Source of the DNA: JBBKWG01 sp037968835
GTDB lineage: Bacteria; Pseudomonadota; Alphaproteobacteria; Rhodobacterales; Rhodobacteraceae
Length of the DNA: 36,077 nt
Reading direction: 5' to 3'
Assembly: GCA_037968835.1 (NCBI GenBank)
Contig: JBBKWG010000128.1
Coordinates: 1 to 36,077, forward strand
The notes under the pieces were generated by a model. That model saw only the letters and a list, made by a program, of their open reading frames with translations, had not been told where the DNA came from and ran no database searches. Positions 8,671 through 17,018 of the stretch are shown piece by piece; the first letter of the stretch is position 1; every line of letters begins with the position of its first letter. Both the position numbers and the translations under genes were made by a program.

Positions 8671-9546
8671 TCAGTTAATCAGACCCGCATGAATCATCGC
8701 GTCCTTGATAGCGATCTTCGTCCCATCGCTCAGGCCGACCAAAGGAAGCCGAACATCTTCGCGACAGCGTCCAAGAAGCGACAATCCGTATTTCGCACCA
8801 GCCAGACCCGGCTCAAGGAAAATTGCGTCATGAAGCGGCATCAGACGATCTTGAAGTTCAAGCGCCTTCGCGTAGTCACCTGCAAGTGTCGCCGCCTGAA
8901 ACTCGGCGCACAGGGCAGGGGCCACGTTCGCCGTCACACTGATGCAGCCAACACCGCCGTGTGCGTTGAAGCCAAGGGCAGACGCGTCCTCTCCCGAAAG
9001 CTGTATGAAATCGGTTCCGCAGGTCATGCGCTGCTTGGACACGCGCGTCACATCACCGGTTGCGTCCTTCACGCCAACTATGCGCGGCAATTGGGCCAGT
9101 CTGCCCATAGTAGCCGGCGTCATGTCGACGACCGACCGTCCGGGGATGTTGTAGATGATGATCGGCAATTCGGCCGCGTCGTGCATCGCCGTGAAGTGTG
9201 CGATCAGGCCGTCCTGCGTCGGCTTGTTGTAATAGGGTGTGACGACAAGCGCCGCATCGGCACCGACCTTGGCGGCGTTTTTCATCAACCGAACGCCCTC
9301 GGCGGTGTTATTCGACCCCGCACCCGCGATCACCGGCACCCGGCCGGCCGAAGCTTTCACGACCGTTTCGATGACAATATCGTGCTCTTCATGGCTCAAG
9401 GTCGGGCTTTCACCGGTGGTGCCGACCGGTACAAGTCCCGACGAACCCGACTCTATGTGCCACTCGACAAGGGATTTCAGCGCGTCGAGGTCCAGTTTGC
9501 CTTCCCGGAACGGAGTGACGAGTGCTGGCATAGACCCTTTGAACAT
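8671..9546 (-). CDS. dapA: 4-hydroxy-tetrahydrodipicolinate synthase
   Basis: Condenses pyruvate and aspartate semialdehyde in the lysine/diaminopimelate pathway, feeding peptidoglycan. At 291 aa it is standard length. The key residues are all present: T43/T44 in GTTGESPTL, Y132 in IIYNIPGR, and the Schiff-base lysine K160 in VGVKDATGD. AAGGAAG lies about six bases before the ATG. It is divergent from the lytic transglycosylase gene, with about 135 bases between them, and followed at once by the EamA gene. Confidence 0.97.
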   Translation of the reverse strand: MFKGSMPALVTPFREGKLDLDALKSLVEWHIESGSSGLVPVGTTGESPTLSHEEHDIVIETVVKASAGRVPVIAGAGSNNTAEGVRLMKNAAKVGADAALVVTPYYNKPTQDGLIAHFTAMHDAAELPIIIYNIPGRSVVDMTPATMGRLAQLPRIVGVKDATGDVTRVSKQRMTCGTDFIQLSGEDASALGFNAHGGVGCISVTANVAPALCAEFQAATLAGDYAKALELQDRLMPLHDAIFLEPGLAGAKYGLSLLGRCREDVRLPLVGLSDGTKIAIKDAMIHAGLIN

Positions 9547-9681
9547 GGCGCGCTTCCTTTCGCTGTGGCCGCCCGCATGGGCAGCGCGCGGAACCTATCC
9601 GCCAAGTTGGGAATTGCCAAGAAGTTGCCTAAATGCTTTGATATGGATCGCTCAGGGCGGGAGAGAAACGGACTGACATCC

Positions 9682-11688
9682 ATGACCAAGGCCCTTTTTA
9701 CGGCACTATTTCTCATGACTCTCTCGCTTCCGGCGGCGTCTCAGACAACCCGGGAAGTGGAGGGATTCTTTCGCGCAACCAAGGCCATGCAAGCAGGTGA
9801 CTGGCGCGCGGCCTTGATGACTGCGGAAAGTATCAGCCCGGTGCAGCGGGATATCATCGAATGGCACCGATTGCGGGCCGGGCGCGGTGATTTCGATTCG
9901 GCTCAAAGGTTCCTGGCGCGTCGTAGCGACTGGCCGGGACTACAACTTCTGCGCAAGCGCAGCGAAAGCGAACTGCCAATCGGCTCTCGTTCGGAAGAAG
10001 TTTTGCAATTTTTCGCGTCCGAACCGCCGCAGACGGGTGCCGGATCTCTGGCGCTTGTCGAAGCCTATGTGGCTTTGGGAAAAAACGCCGATGCCGATGC
10101 CGAGGCCGTCCGCGCATGGTTGACGCAGATCCTGTCCGCCGCGGATGAAACGCGACTGGTAGCAAGATATGGGAGCGAGCTTAAGCCGCATCACGCGGAG
10201 CGTTTGGACATGCTCTTGTGGCGGGGGGCCGACGAAGCTGCAAAACGAATGTATCCGCGCCTTGATCCTGGACAGAAGGTGCTGGCAGAGGCGCGCCTTG
10301 CGCTGAGAAGCGGTGCCAAGGGCGTCGACACATTAATCGAGGCCATTCCGACTGCGCTTGGCGACGACGCCGGACTGGCCTTTGAAAGGATGCAATGGCG
10401 CGCCCGAAAAGGCCGCAACGAAGATGCGATCAAGTTGATTCTCGATCGCTCACCCAATGCCTTGGGTGAAGCGGAGCGTTGGGCGGGATGGAGGAACAGC
10501 CTTGCCCGCGTGGATATGCAGAACAAGCGGACAGACCGGGCCTATAGCCTGGCATCTCAACACGGGCTGACTTCGGGGTCGCGTTTCGCGGAGTTGGAGT
10601 GGCTTTCCGGTTATCTAGCGCTGACATACAAGAAAGACGCAGAACTGGCGCTGCGCCATTTCCTGCGTTTTCGCGGCGCAGTTGATACTCCCATTTCGCT
10701 CGGTCGCGCGGGTTATTGGGAAGGCCGCGCGCACGCCATGCTGGGCGACACCGAAAACGCGCAGTTGGCATGGTCATTCGGGGCCGAATATCAAACCAGC
10801 TTTTACGGATTGCTGGCCGCCGAAGCCGCAGGGGTTCCGTTGGACCCAACGCTGACCGGCATCACCGAATATCCCGATTGGCGACAAACCAGATTGGCCG
10901 GCAGTTCGGTCTTCGAAGCGGCGCGGATTTTTCTGGCATCCGGTGACCGGGAAAGAGCTGAGCAATTCCTTACCCACTTGACCGATAGCCTGACGGAAGC
11001 CGAGATCGGATCGTTGGGTGATTTCCTGCTGACCGAACGGGAACCGCACCTCGCGGTCATGATAGCCAAGCAGGCAGCCCGGCGCGGGTTGTCGCTGCCG
11101 AAGCCGTATTTTCCCGTCGTCGACCTTGGCATCGTCGATGTTCCGGTCCCGCTTGAACTGGCGCTTTCCATCGCGCGGCGCGAAAGCGAATTCGATCCCT
11201 CGGTCATGAGCGGCGCAGGCGCGCGCGGGTTGATGCAACTTATGCCGGGGACCGCTAAGGACGTCGCGATCGCGTTGGAACTGCCCTACAGCATAACCCG
11301 CCTGATTTCGGACCCGGCTTACAACGCCCGATTGGGCACGGCTTATCTTGATGAACTGATGGCGATTTTTGACGGCAACATCATCATGGTCGCCGCCGGA
11401 TATAACGCCGGGCCGGGCCGCCCGATGCGGTGGATGAACTCGCTTGGTGACCCACGGCGCGGCGACGTGGATGTCGTCGATTGGATCGAACACATTCCGT
11501 TCGACGAGACGCGAAATTACGTCATGCGCGTCGCCGAAAGCTTGCCGGTTTATCGCGCGCGGCTGACGGGACAGACGGGGCCGGTAACATTGTTGGCGGA
11601 AATGACTTCCATGTCCGGATACACCCGTCAGGCCAAGAAGGGTGAAATCCTGCGTCCTCGCGCGCGGCCGCTTCCGTTGACCGACTAA
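9682..11688 (+). CDS. Soluble lytic murein transglycosylase (Slt70 type)
   Basis: Periplasmic enzyme cleaving the MurNAc-GlcNAc bond with formation of 1,6-anhydro ends. The 668-aa protein starts with a signal peptide (MTKALFTALFLMTLSLPAASQ), which decides the ATG at 9682. The upstream open frame lies antisense to dapA and is not coding. Residues about 22-470 form the alpha-helical superhelical domain. The C-terminal SLT domain has the catalytic E501 in ARRESEFDPS, then GARGLMQLMPGTA and AAGYNAGPGR. Its TAA stop overlaps the stop of the convergent dinB (11685-11688). Confidence 0.93.
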   Translation: MTKALFTALFLMTLSLPAASQTTREVEGFFRATKAMQAGDWRAALMTAESISPVQRDIIEWHRLRAGRGDFDSAQRFLARRSDWPGLQLLRKRSESELPIGSRSEEVLQFFASEPPQTGAGSLALVEAYVALGKNADADAEAVRAWLTQILSAADETRLVARYGSELKPHHAERLDMLLWRGADEAAKRMYPRLDPGQKVLAEARLALRSGAKGVDTLIEAIPTALGDDAGLAFERMQWRARKGRNEDAIKLILDRSPNALGEAERWAGWRNSLARVDMQNKRTDRAYSLASQHGLTSGSRFAELEWLSGYLALTYKKDAELALRHFLRFRGAVDTPISLGRAGYWEGRAHAMLGDTENAQLAWSFGAEYQTSFYGLLAAEAAGVPLDPTLTGITEYPDWRQTRLAGSSVFEAARIFLASGDRERAEQFLTHLTDSLTEAEIGSLGDFLLTEREPHLAVMIAKQAARRGLSLPKPYFPVVDLGIVDVPVPLELALSIARRESEFDPSVMSGAGARGLMQLMPGTAKDVAIALELPYSITRLISDPAYNARLGTAYLDELMAIFDGNIIMVAAGYNAGPGRPMRWMNSLGDPRRGDVDVVDWIEHIPFDETRNYVMRVAESLPVYRARLTGQTGPVTLLAEMTSMSGYTRQAKKGEILRPRARPLPLTD

Positions 11689-12938
11689 CGCAGGGCGCGG
11701 CCTTTGAGTATCGCTTCCTCGCCGTAGCGTTTGCGAATCTGATCGGTCGCGCGTTCGGCGTCTGCTCGTCGGGCAGCGCCGGGATCCAGAAGATCGCCGG
11801 ACCTGTCGGCGCCTGCCGCCGGTTCAAGATGGGAAATCCCGACACCAATCAGCCGATAGGGACCAGCTGCTCCGACCTGATCGAACAGGTTGCGGGCAGT
11901 TCGATATATACGATCAGCGATCTGGGTCGGGTCCGACAACGTGACACGCCGTGTCAGAATAGAGTGATTGGCACGTTTCAGTTTCAGCGTGACCACCCGA
12001 CCGGCAAGCTCACGAGCTTTCGCGCGTCCGGAGACATGCTCGGCGAGGCGCCAGATATGTCCGTCAAGGATTTCCGGATCGGCGGTGTCTTCGTTGAACG
12101 TGGTCTCATTCGAAATCGACTTGATCGGGGCGTGAGCAGAGACGCGGCGCAGGTCCTCGCCACGCGCAAGGTGATAGAGACGCTCGCCCATGCTTCCGAA
12201 CCGGGCGATCAGATCAGTGCGCTCCCACCGAAGCAGGTCACGAAATGAGCGGATGCCGGCGGTTTCCAGCGCCGAGCGGGTCTGCTGGCCGACGCCCCAG
12301 ATCAGGCTGACCGGTCTGTCGCGCAGGAACGCGGCAGTCTCAGCGCGCCCGATGATGGAAAAGCCGCGTGGCTTGTCGAGATCGGAAGCGACCTTGGCAA
12401 GGAACTTGTTGTGCGAAAGACCGATGGAGCCGGTCAGACCAAGCTCGTCCTCCATCCGTTTCACAAGACCCGCCAGCATCACGGCAGGCGAGGCGTGGTG
12501 GAGGCGGGCTGTTCCGGTGAGGTCGAGAAATGCTTCGTCAAGACTAAGCGGTTCGACAGAGGGGGTAAGCGCGTCCATCATCGCTCTGATTTCGCGCGAT
12601 GCCTCGACGTAGCGATCCATGCGGCCCTTCACGACAGTGGCGTCGGGGCAGAGCTTCAAAGCCTGAAACATCGGCATGGCCGAACGCACACCGCGAATGC
12701 GTGCGATGTAACAAGCGGTCGAGACGACTCCGCGACGGCCCCCACCGATGATTACCGGCTTGTCGCGGAGCGTAGGATCGTCGCGTTTCTCGACCGAGGC
12801 GTAGAAGGCATCGCAATCCATGTGGGCGATGGAGAGGTCGAAAAGTTCGGGATGCACGATTACGCGTGGTCGACCGCAGGCGGGGCAGCGGGCACCGGCT
12901 TCGAACGTGGTGAGGCAATCGCGGCAGAGGGCGGGCAT
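11685..12938 (-). CDS. dinB: DNA polymerase IV (Y family) with N-terminal zinc ribbon
   Basis: Error-prone translesion polymerase. The Y-family core carries the metal-binding aspartates in AHMDCDAFYASVE (D41) and SLDEAFLD, followed by little finger motifs such as SNETTF. Unlike E. coli DinB, the first about 30 residues (MPALCRDCLTTFEAGARCPA, then CG) form a CxxC-x9-CxxC motif (C5, C8, C18, C21), likely a zinc ribbon. The ATG at 12938 is preferred since translation from there begins directly with this motif. I see no clear clamp-binding QLxLF at the C-terminus and no convincing LexA box upstream. Confidence 0.92.
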   Translation of the reverse strand: MPALCRDCLTTFEAGARCPACGRPRVIVHPELFDLSIAHMDCDAFYASVEKRDDPTLRDKPVIIGGGRRGVVSTACYIARIRGVRSAMPMFQALKLCPDATVVKGRMDRYVEASREIRAMMDALTPSVEPLSLDEAFLDLTGTARLHHASPAVMLAGLVKRMEDELGLTGSIGLSHNKFLAKVASDLDKPRGFSIIGRAETAAFLRDRPVSLIWGVGQQTRSALETAGIRSFRDLLRWERTDLIARFGSMGERLYHLARGEDLRRVSAHAPIKSISNETTFNEDTADPEILDGHIWRLAEHVSGRAKARELAGRVVTLKLKRANHSILTRRVTLSDPTQIADRIYRTARNLFDQVGAAGPYRLIGVGISHLEPAAGADRSGDLLDPGAARRADAERATDQIRKRYGEEAILKGRALR

Positions 12939-13029
12939 GATGGCCTGAGTATAGCAGGGGCCAACAGAGTTGGACATCTACCGCGAACGGGTTGCCGACC
13001 TTTAGTCAGCACCCGTCCATATGTCTCAG

Positions 13030-13923
13030 TCAGGCAACCCTCGCTGATGACGGGAAAACCAGCGGCTCACCACCGGGACGCGTCTTCAGCATCTCAAGAA
13101 TGTCCGCATCGCTCAGGGCGCTGTCGATCTCGTTGGTCCAAACCTTGAAGTATTTCAGCTGATAATTGCCAAAGGAGGTAATCATCGCGACGTCCGAGGC
13201 ATCCGATCCGCGCACCATGAGAACGCGGCCTGCGCGTGGCGTGTTGTACCGTGCATCGAACGTATACCACCGGCCTCCCAGAAAGACCTCAAACCACGCA
13301 CAGAAGTCGCCCGCGCCGGAATAGGGAACGCCGATGTCGCCAAGATAACCGCTTGCGTAACGGGCGGGGATGTTCATTGCCCGGCAGAGTGAGATTGCGA
13401 GATGCGCGAAATCGCGGCAAACGCCGGTCTTTTCGAGGAAGACCTGAGACGCGGTCTTGTTGGCGCGGCCGAATTGGTAGCCGAATGTTACGTGCTGGTT
13501 CACGAACTTCGTAATCGCCTGAACACGGCCCCATCCTTCGGGCACGTTCGCGAATAACTTCCAGGCCTCATTTGTCAGATTGTCGCTGTCGCAATAGCGA
13601 CTTGCCAACAGATGCGTCAGCACTTCGTCGGGAAGATCGGGAATGGTGTGCTGGATAGCCGTCGGCGCCTGAACGTCTGGGGCTCCTTCAAACTCGATCA
13701 CGCAGTCCGACCAAAGCTTCAGTGGCCCGCTTGGGGCGACGATCCTGGAAATCCGGTTGTTGAACTTGTCTGAATAAGTGCTCCACGAGCATTCTGCCGG
13801 CACGCGGACGAAGTCTTCTCCGATAAGCCGCCCCTCGACTTCGGGATGCATGGAAAGAGCCAGCATCATCGGCACGGGTCCCGCACTTTCAATATCAATC
13901 TCGAATCCAAATCGGATGAGCAT
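13030..13923 (-). CDS. Transglutaminase-like cysteine protease-fold protein
   Basis: 297 aa. The N-terminal half is a beta-rich domain and the C-terminal half is a transglutaminase core with the nucleophile C169 in TGVCRDFAHL and D223 in YTFDAR. The usual histidine before AWFEV is occupied by C208 (DFCAWFEVFLGGRW), so the classical Cys-His-Asp triad is not complete as read. Some members of this subfamily may naturally lack this His, so loss of activity is not certain. It is divergent from a second transglutaminase gene with an intact triad. No signal peptide, hence probably cytosolic. Substrate unknown. Confidence 0.88.
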   Translation of the reverse strand: MLIRFGFEIDIESAGPVPMMLALSMHPEVEGRLIGEDFVRVPAECSWSTYSDKFNNRISRIVAPSGPLKLWSDCVIEFEGAPDVQAPTAIQHTIPDLPDEVLTHLLASRYCDSDNLTNEAWKLFANVPEGWGRVQAITKFVNQHVTFGYQFGRANKTASQVFLEKTGVCRDFAHLAISLCRAMNIPARYASGYLGDIGVPYSGAGDFCAWFEVFLGGRWYTFDARYNTPRAGRVLMVRGSDASDVAMITSFGNYQLKYFKVWTNEIDSALSDADILEMLKTRPGGEPLVFPSSARVA

Positions 13924-14023
13924 TCGTTTGTCCTTGTTTTCAGGATAGAGCGCGGCGATGGTTCGGCTTCACATATTGGGTCGCGCTGACGTTTCATAAC
14001 GCGCCGACTCCGAGAGGGTTCCC

Positions 14024-14902
14024 GTGTCCAGCACTCTACGGATCCTGCACAGGACCGAGTACGTTTACAACCGCCAGATTGTTTTGAACCCTCACCGGCT
14101 CATGCTTCGACCGCGCGACGCCCATGATCTATGGGTCGATGACGCATTTTTGACGATCAGTCCGCGCGCAACGCTGCGCTGGTTTTTCGACACATTCGGA
14201 AACTCGATCGCTGAGGCTACCTTTCACGAATCGTCGGATCGGTTGCTGATCGAGAACGAATTATTCCTGCGTCGCTACGTATCCGACTATCAGTTTCGGC
14301 GAAGCGGGACACATCTCTGTCCTTATCCGTTTGACTATTCGGAAGACGACGCGTTGGATCTCAACCCGTATCTCGGACTCGAATTTCCCGAGGACGCGGG
14401 CGCGTTGGACACGTGGCTGGATGCCAGCCTGATGGATCGACCGACAGAAGCGTTTCAGTTCCTGCAGAACCTCAGTGACGTCATCCACCGCTCTTTCATC
14501 TATTCAAGCCGCGAAGAAATGGGAACGCAGACGGCCCGAGAAACCATCGAAACAGGTCAGGGCACCTGCCGGGACTTCGCGTTCCTTTTCATGGAAGCGT
14601 CGCGCCGCTTTGGTTTCGCTGCCCGCTTTGTTTCGGGCTATCTGAACGATGCCAGCAGCGGTGACGACGCCCCGGTCGGGGGTGGCGCCACCCATGCCTG
14701 GGCCGACGTTTTTGTGCCCGGCGAAGGTTGGATCGAATTTGATCCGACCAACAGGATTACCGCAGGAAGCGCATTGATCCGTGTCGCCACAACGCGCAAA
14801 CCTTCGCAGGCATCACCGATTTCCGGAAGCTTCCAGACGGTCGATGCTGAGTGTCTTTCGCTCACCGTTTCGGTTGATGTGACGAAAGCCGAAAGCCAGT
14901 AA
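14024..14902 (+). CDS. Transglutaminase family protein with N-terminal Bact_transglu_N domain
   Basis: 292 aa. An N-terminal beta domain (RILHRTEYVYNRQIVLNPHR) precedes a transglutaminase core with a full triad: C182 in GTCRDFAF, H224 in THAWADVFVPG, D240 in FDPTN. The start is GTG with AGAGGG five bases upstream. In many bacteria such genes occur near circularly permuted ATP-grasp and alpha-E genes. Those partners are not here, only the divergent transglutaminase-like gene. The likely activity is a protease or amidase-type reaction on an unknown peptide substrate. Confidence 0.88.
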   Translation: MSSTLRILHRTEYVYNRQIVLNPHRLMLRPRDAHDLWVDDAFLTISPRATLRWFFDTFGNSIAEATFHESSDRLLIENELFLRRYVSDYQFRRSGTHLCPYPFDYSEDDALDLNPYLGLEFPEDAGALDTWLDASLMDRPTEAFQFLQNLSDVIHRSFIYSSREEMGTQTARETIETGQGTCRDFAFLFMEASRRFGFAARFVSGYLNDASSGDDAPVGGGATHAWADVFVPGEGWIEFDPTNRITAGSALIRVATTRKPSQASPISGSFQTVDAECLSLTVSVDVTKAESQ

Positions 14903-15044
14903 TAATAAGGGATGATTTCGGACTTCTCGGCGTTGTGGCGTGGTGACACTGAAACGGGAAAGGCGCGGAGCGTTCTTTAACTTATTGAAAAACGTGCGCG
15001 AGTTGGCGATGTCTGTCAGACGGGGATTTTGACGGGATTGGTTC

Positions 15045-15932
15045 ATGGAAGAGATTTTCAACACAGTCGGCGGCAGTGGCATCGCGGTGCTTCTGCTGGC
15101 GATATTCATCATCATTTGTATATACAAGGGCGTCAAAATTGTCAGTCAATCCGAAAAGCACGTCGTCGAGCGTTTCGGAAGGCTGAAGACGGTTCTGGGT
15201 CCGGGCATCAACTTTATCGTGCCGTTTCTGGATCGCGTTGTGCATGAGATTTCGATCCTGGAACGGCAATTGCCGAATGCGTCGCAGGACGCGATAACGG
15301 CGGATAACGTTCTGGTGCAGGTCGAAACCAGCGTGTTCTATCGCATCATCGAACCTGAGAAGACGGTGTATCGAATCCGCGACGTGGATGCGGCGATCGC
15401 GACGACCGTGGCGGGGATCGTGCGAGCCGAGATTGGCAAGATGGAACTGGACGAAGTTCAGTCGAACCGGTCGACGCTGATTACGACGGTCAAGTTGGCG
15501 GTCGAGGATCAGGTCGACAATTGGGGCATCGAGGTGACGCGCGCAGAGCTTCTGGACGTGAATCTGGATCAAGCGACGCGCGACGCGATGTTGCAGCAAC
15601 TGAATGCCGAGCGCGAACGGCGTGCGGCGGTGACGCGGGCGGAGGGTGAAAAGCGGGCGGTGGAGCTAAACGCGGATGCAGAGCTTTATGCGGCTGAACA
15701 GGCGGCAAAGGCGCGCAGGGTGTCGGCCGATGCTGAAGCCTATGCGACCAGCGTTGTGGCGCAGGCGATTGCCGAGAACGGGCTGGAAGCAGCGCAATAT
15801 CAGGTGGCATTGAAGCAGGTTGAGGCGCTGAACAAGCTGGGCGCGTCGCCGTCCAGTTCGACAATTTTAGTGCCGGCAAGCGCATTGGAGGCTTTTGGAG
15901 ATGCCTTCAAGATGCTGAAAGGGCGCTCCTGA
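15045..15932 (+). CDS. SPFH/band-7 membrane protein (QmcA/stomatin type)
   Basis: 295 aa with one N-terminal membrane helix (about 11-29), an SPFH domain (about 33-200, with VVERFGRLKTVLGPGINFIVPF), and an Ala/Glu-rich coiled coil (about 190-250, with ERERRAAVTRAEGEKRAVEL). It resembles E. coli QmcA and other flotillin/stomatin proteins that form cage-like oligomers around membrane proteases. Its stop TGA shares one base with the ATG of the NfeD gene, the usual SPFH-NfeD pairing, so they are translationally coupled. Confidence 0.92.
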   Translation: MEEIFNTVGGSGIAVLLLAIFIIICIYKGVKIVSQSEKHVVERFGRLKTVLGPGINFIVPFLDRVVHEISILERQLPNASQDAITADNVLVQVETSVFYRIIEPEKTVYRIRDVDAAIATTVAGIVRAEIGKMELDEVQSNRSTLITTVKLAVEDQVDNWGIEVTRAELLDVNLDQATRDAMLQQLNAERERRAAVTRAEGEKRAVELNADAELYAAEQAAKARRVSADAEAYATSVVAQAIAENGLEAAQYQVALKQVEALNKLGASPSSSTILVPASALEAFGDAFKMLKGRS

Positions 15933-16216
15933 TGTGGTCGGCGTGGTGGGTTTGGATTGTCGGCGCGTTGGCGCTGGGTGTCCTTGAGGTCATCGCTCCC
16001 GCGCAGATTTTCTTGGGTTTTGCTGCGGGTGCCGCAGCCCTTGGGCTATTGTTGCTGGTCGGTGGCCCCGTCAAGGTCGCGCTGGCTGCGTCCCTTCCAC
16101 TGACATTGTTGGCCTTTGCGGTCCTGTCACTGATTGCTTGGCTTGTGATCCGCCGATTGGTTGGCGTGCGCAAAGGTCAGGTCAAAATCTGGGACCGCGA
16201 CGTCAACGAAGACTGA
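15932..16216 (+). CDS. Short NfeD-family membrane protein
   Basis: 94 aa, three hydrophobic helices (about 5-22, 26-48, 50-72), ending in RRLVGVRKGQVKIWDRDVNED. It resembles the membrane part of NfeD/YbbJ proteins, but the C-terminal OB-fold domain found in longer members (about 150 aa) is absent and the stop is clean. Identity rests chiefly on the coupling to the SPFH gene (TGATG overlap) and on EVIAPAQIFLGFAAGAAALG, which resembles the NfeD signature. It probably works with the SPFH protein in membrane quality control. Confidence 0.78.
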   Translation: MWSAWWVWIVGALALGVLEVIAPAQIFLGFAAGAAALGLLLLVGGPVKVALAASLPLTLLAFAVLSLIAWLVIRRLVGVRKGQVKIWDRDVNED

Positions 16217-16229
16217 TCCAGATCTTTCA

Positions 16230-16361
16230 TTAACGCAGTTAAAATTTGAATCGCGCAGTTTTGAACATAGGTCAATAAAATATTGAACAGCGTTCACGTA
16301 TTATTTGATCGGAGAATTGCTTGTGAGTGCGATGGCGGGTCGGTACTCTGAACAAAGTTCA
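16230..16361. promoter_or_regulatory. Array of four TNAAC-N3-GTTNA-type palindromes upstream of tetR
   Basis: Four 13-base palindromes sit in the gap before tetR: TTAAC-GCA-GTTAA (16230-16242), TGAAC-ATA-GGTCA (16262-16274, one mismatch), TGAAC-AGC-GTTCA (16284-16296) and TGAAC-AAA-GTTCA (16349-16361). The last extends to a perfect 17-base TCTGAAC-AAA-GTTCAGA (16347-16363). Centre spacings are 32, 22 and 65 bases, all near whole helical turns. They are the likely operators of the adjacent TetR protein. That link is inferred from position. Confidence 0.6.
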
Positions 16362-16386
16362 GAATCCGGAGATAAGGAGTTAGATT

Positions 16387-16992
16387 TTGGCCAGGCGTTC
16401 AGATCATTCACGTGAAGAGCTGAAAGAACTGGTCGTAACGACTGCCACCTATCTGATCGCTTCCGAGGGGTTGCCTTCGCTGACCACTCGCAAGATCGCC
16501 GCTAAGATCGGATACTCGCCTGGGTCGATCTATAATGTCGTGGACAATCTGGATCATCTGATTTCGCTGGTAAACGAGCGAACGATGCGACGTCTGAACG
16601 CGGACCTTACCGAAATCGTCATGACCGGCGATGAAATGACGGATTCGCGTCAGGTGCTGGCGAAGTATCTGGATTTCAGGGAAAGCCATCCGAACCTCTG
16701 GGACGCGGTGCTTTCCCACGCCATCAGACCCGACGTGGTACAGCCCGAAAGTTATCTGAAGGAAATCGAGGCGAGTTTCGCTGTGGCGGCGCGCGCCATC
16801 ACCCCGGCCTTCGGTGAACGTGGCGGCGATGTCCGACTGGCGGTCGATGTGCTTTGGTCATCGCTGCAGGGCGTCTTTTCCGTTTCGCCACAAGGGTTGC
16901 TGGCCACAGACGTTCATGCACGACGAAGGGAGATGGCGGAATTCCTGGTCGAAACCTATCTGAAGGGACTGCGGGCGGGAGCCGGTCGCTGA
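16387..16992 (+). CDS. TetR-family transcriptional regulator
   Basis: 201 aa. The N-terminal TetR DNA-binding domain includes the helix-turn-helix LTTRKIAAKIGYSPGSIYNVV (about 32-53). The C-terminal helical domain resembles the WHG-type ligand-binding domain (about 85-195). The start is TTG with AAGGAG seven bases upstream, which would keep the level low, as is common for a self-repressing regulator. Four palindromes upstream suggest autoregulation. It is convergent with the PatB-type aminotransferase gene, 26 bases apart. Ligand and targets are unknown. Confidence 0.88.
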   Translation: MARRSDHSREELKELVVTTATYLIASEGLPSLTTRKIAAKIGYSPGSIYNVVDNLDHLISLVNERTMRRLNADLTEIVMTGDEMTDSRQVLAKYLDFRESHPNLWDAVLSHAIRPDVVQPESYLKEIEASFAVAARAITPAFGERGGDVRLAVDVLWSSLQGVFSVSPQGLLATDVHARRREMAEFLVETYLKGLRAGAGR

Positions 16993-17018
16993 TTGCACCG
17001 ACCCCAACGCGATTCTGA

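Noticed and set aside
8668..9681. Open frame continuing 338 codons upstream of the lytic transglycosylase
   Set aside because: It is antisense to dapA, and a signal peptide at 9682 marks the true start.
12939..13029. LexA box upstream of dinB
   Set aside because: No GAAC-N7-GAAC or GTTC-N7-GTTC pair is present; only single half sites.
14985..15002. CtrA-like site (TTAA-N7-TTAA) before the SPFH gene
   Set aside because: Only TTAA-N7-AAAA is found, too weak to claim.
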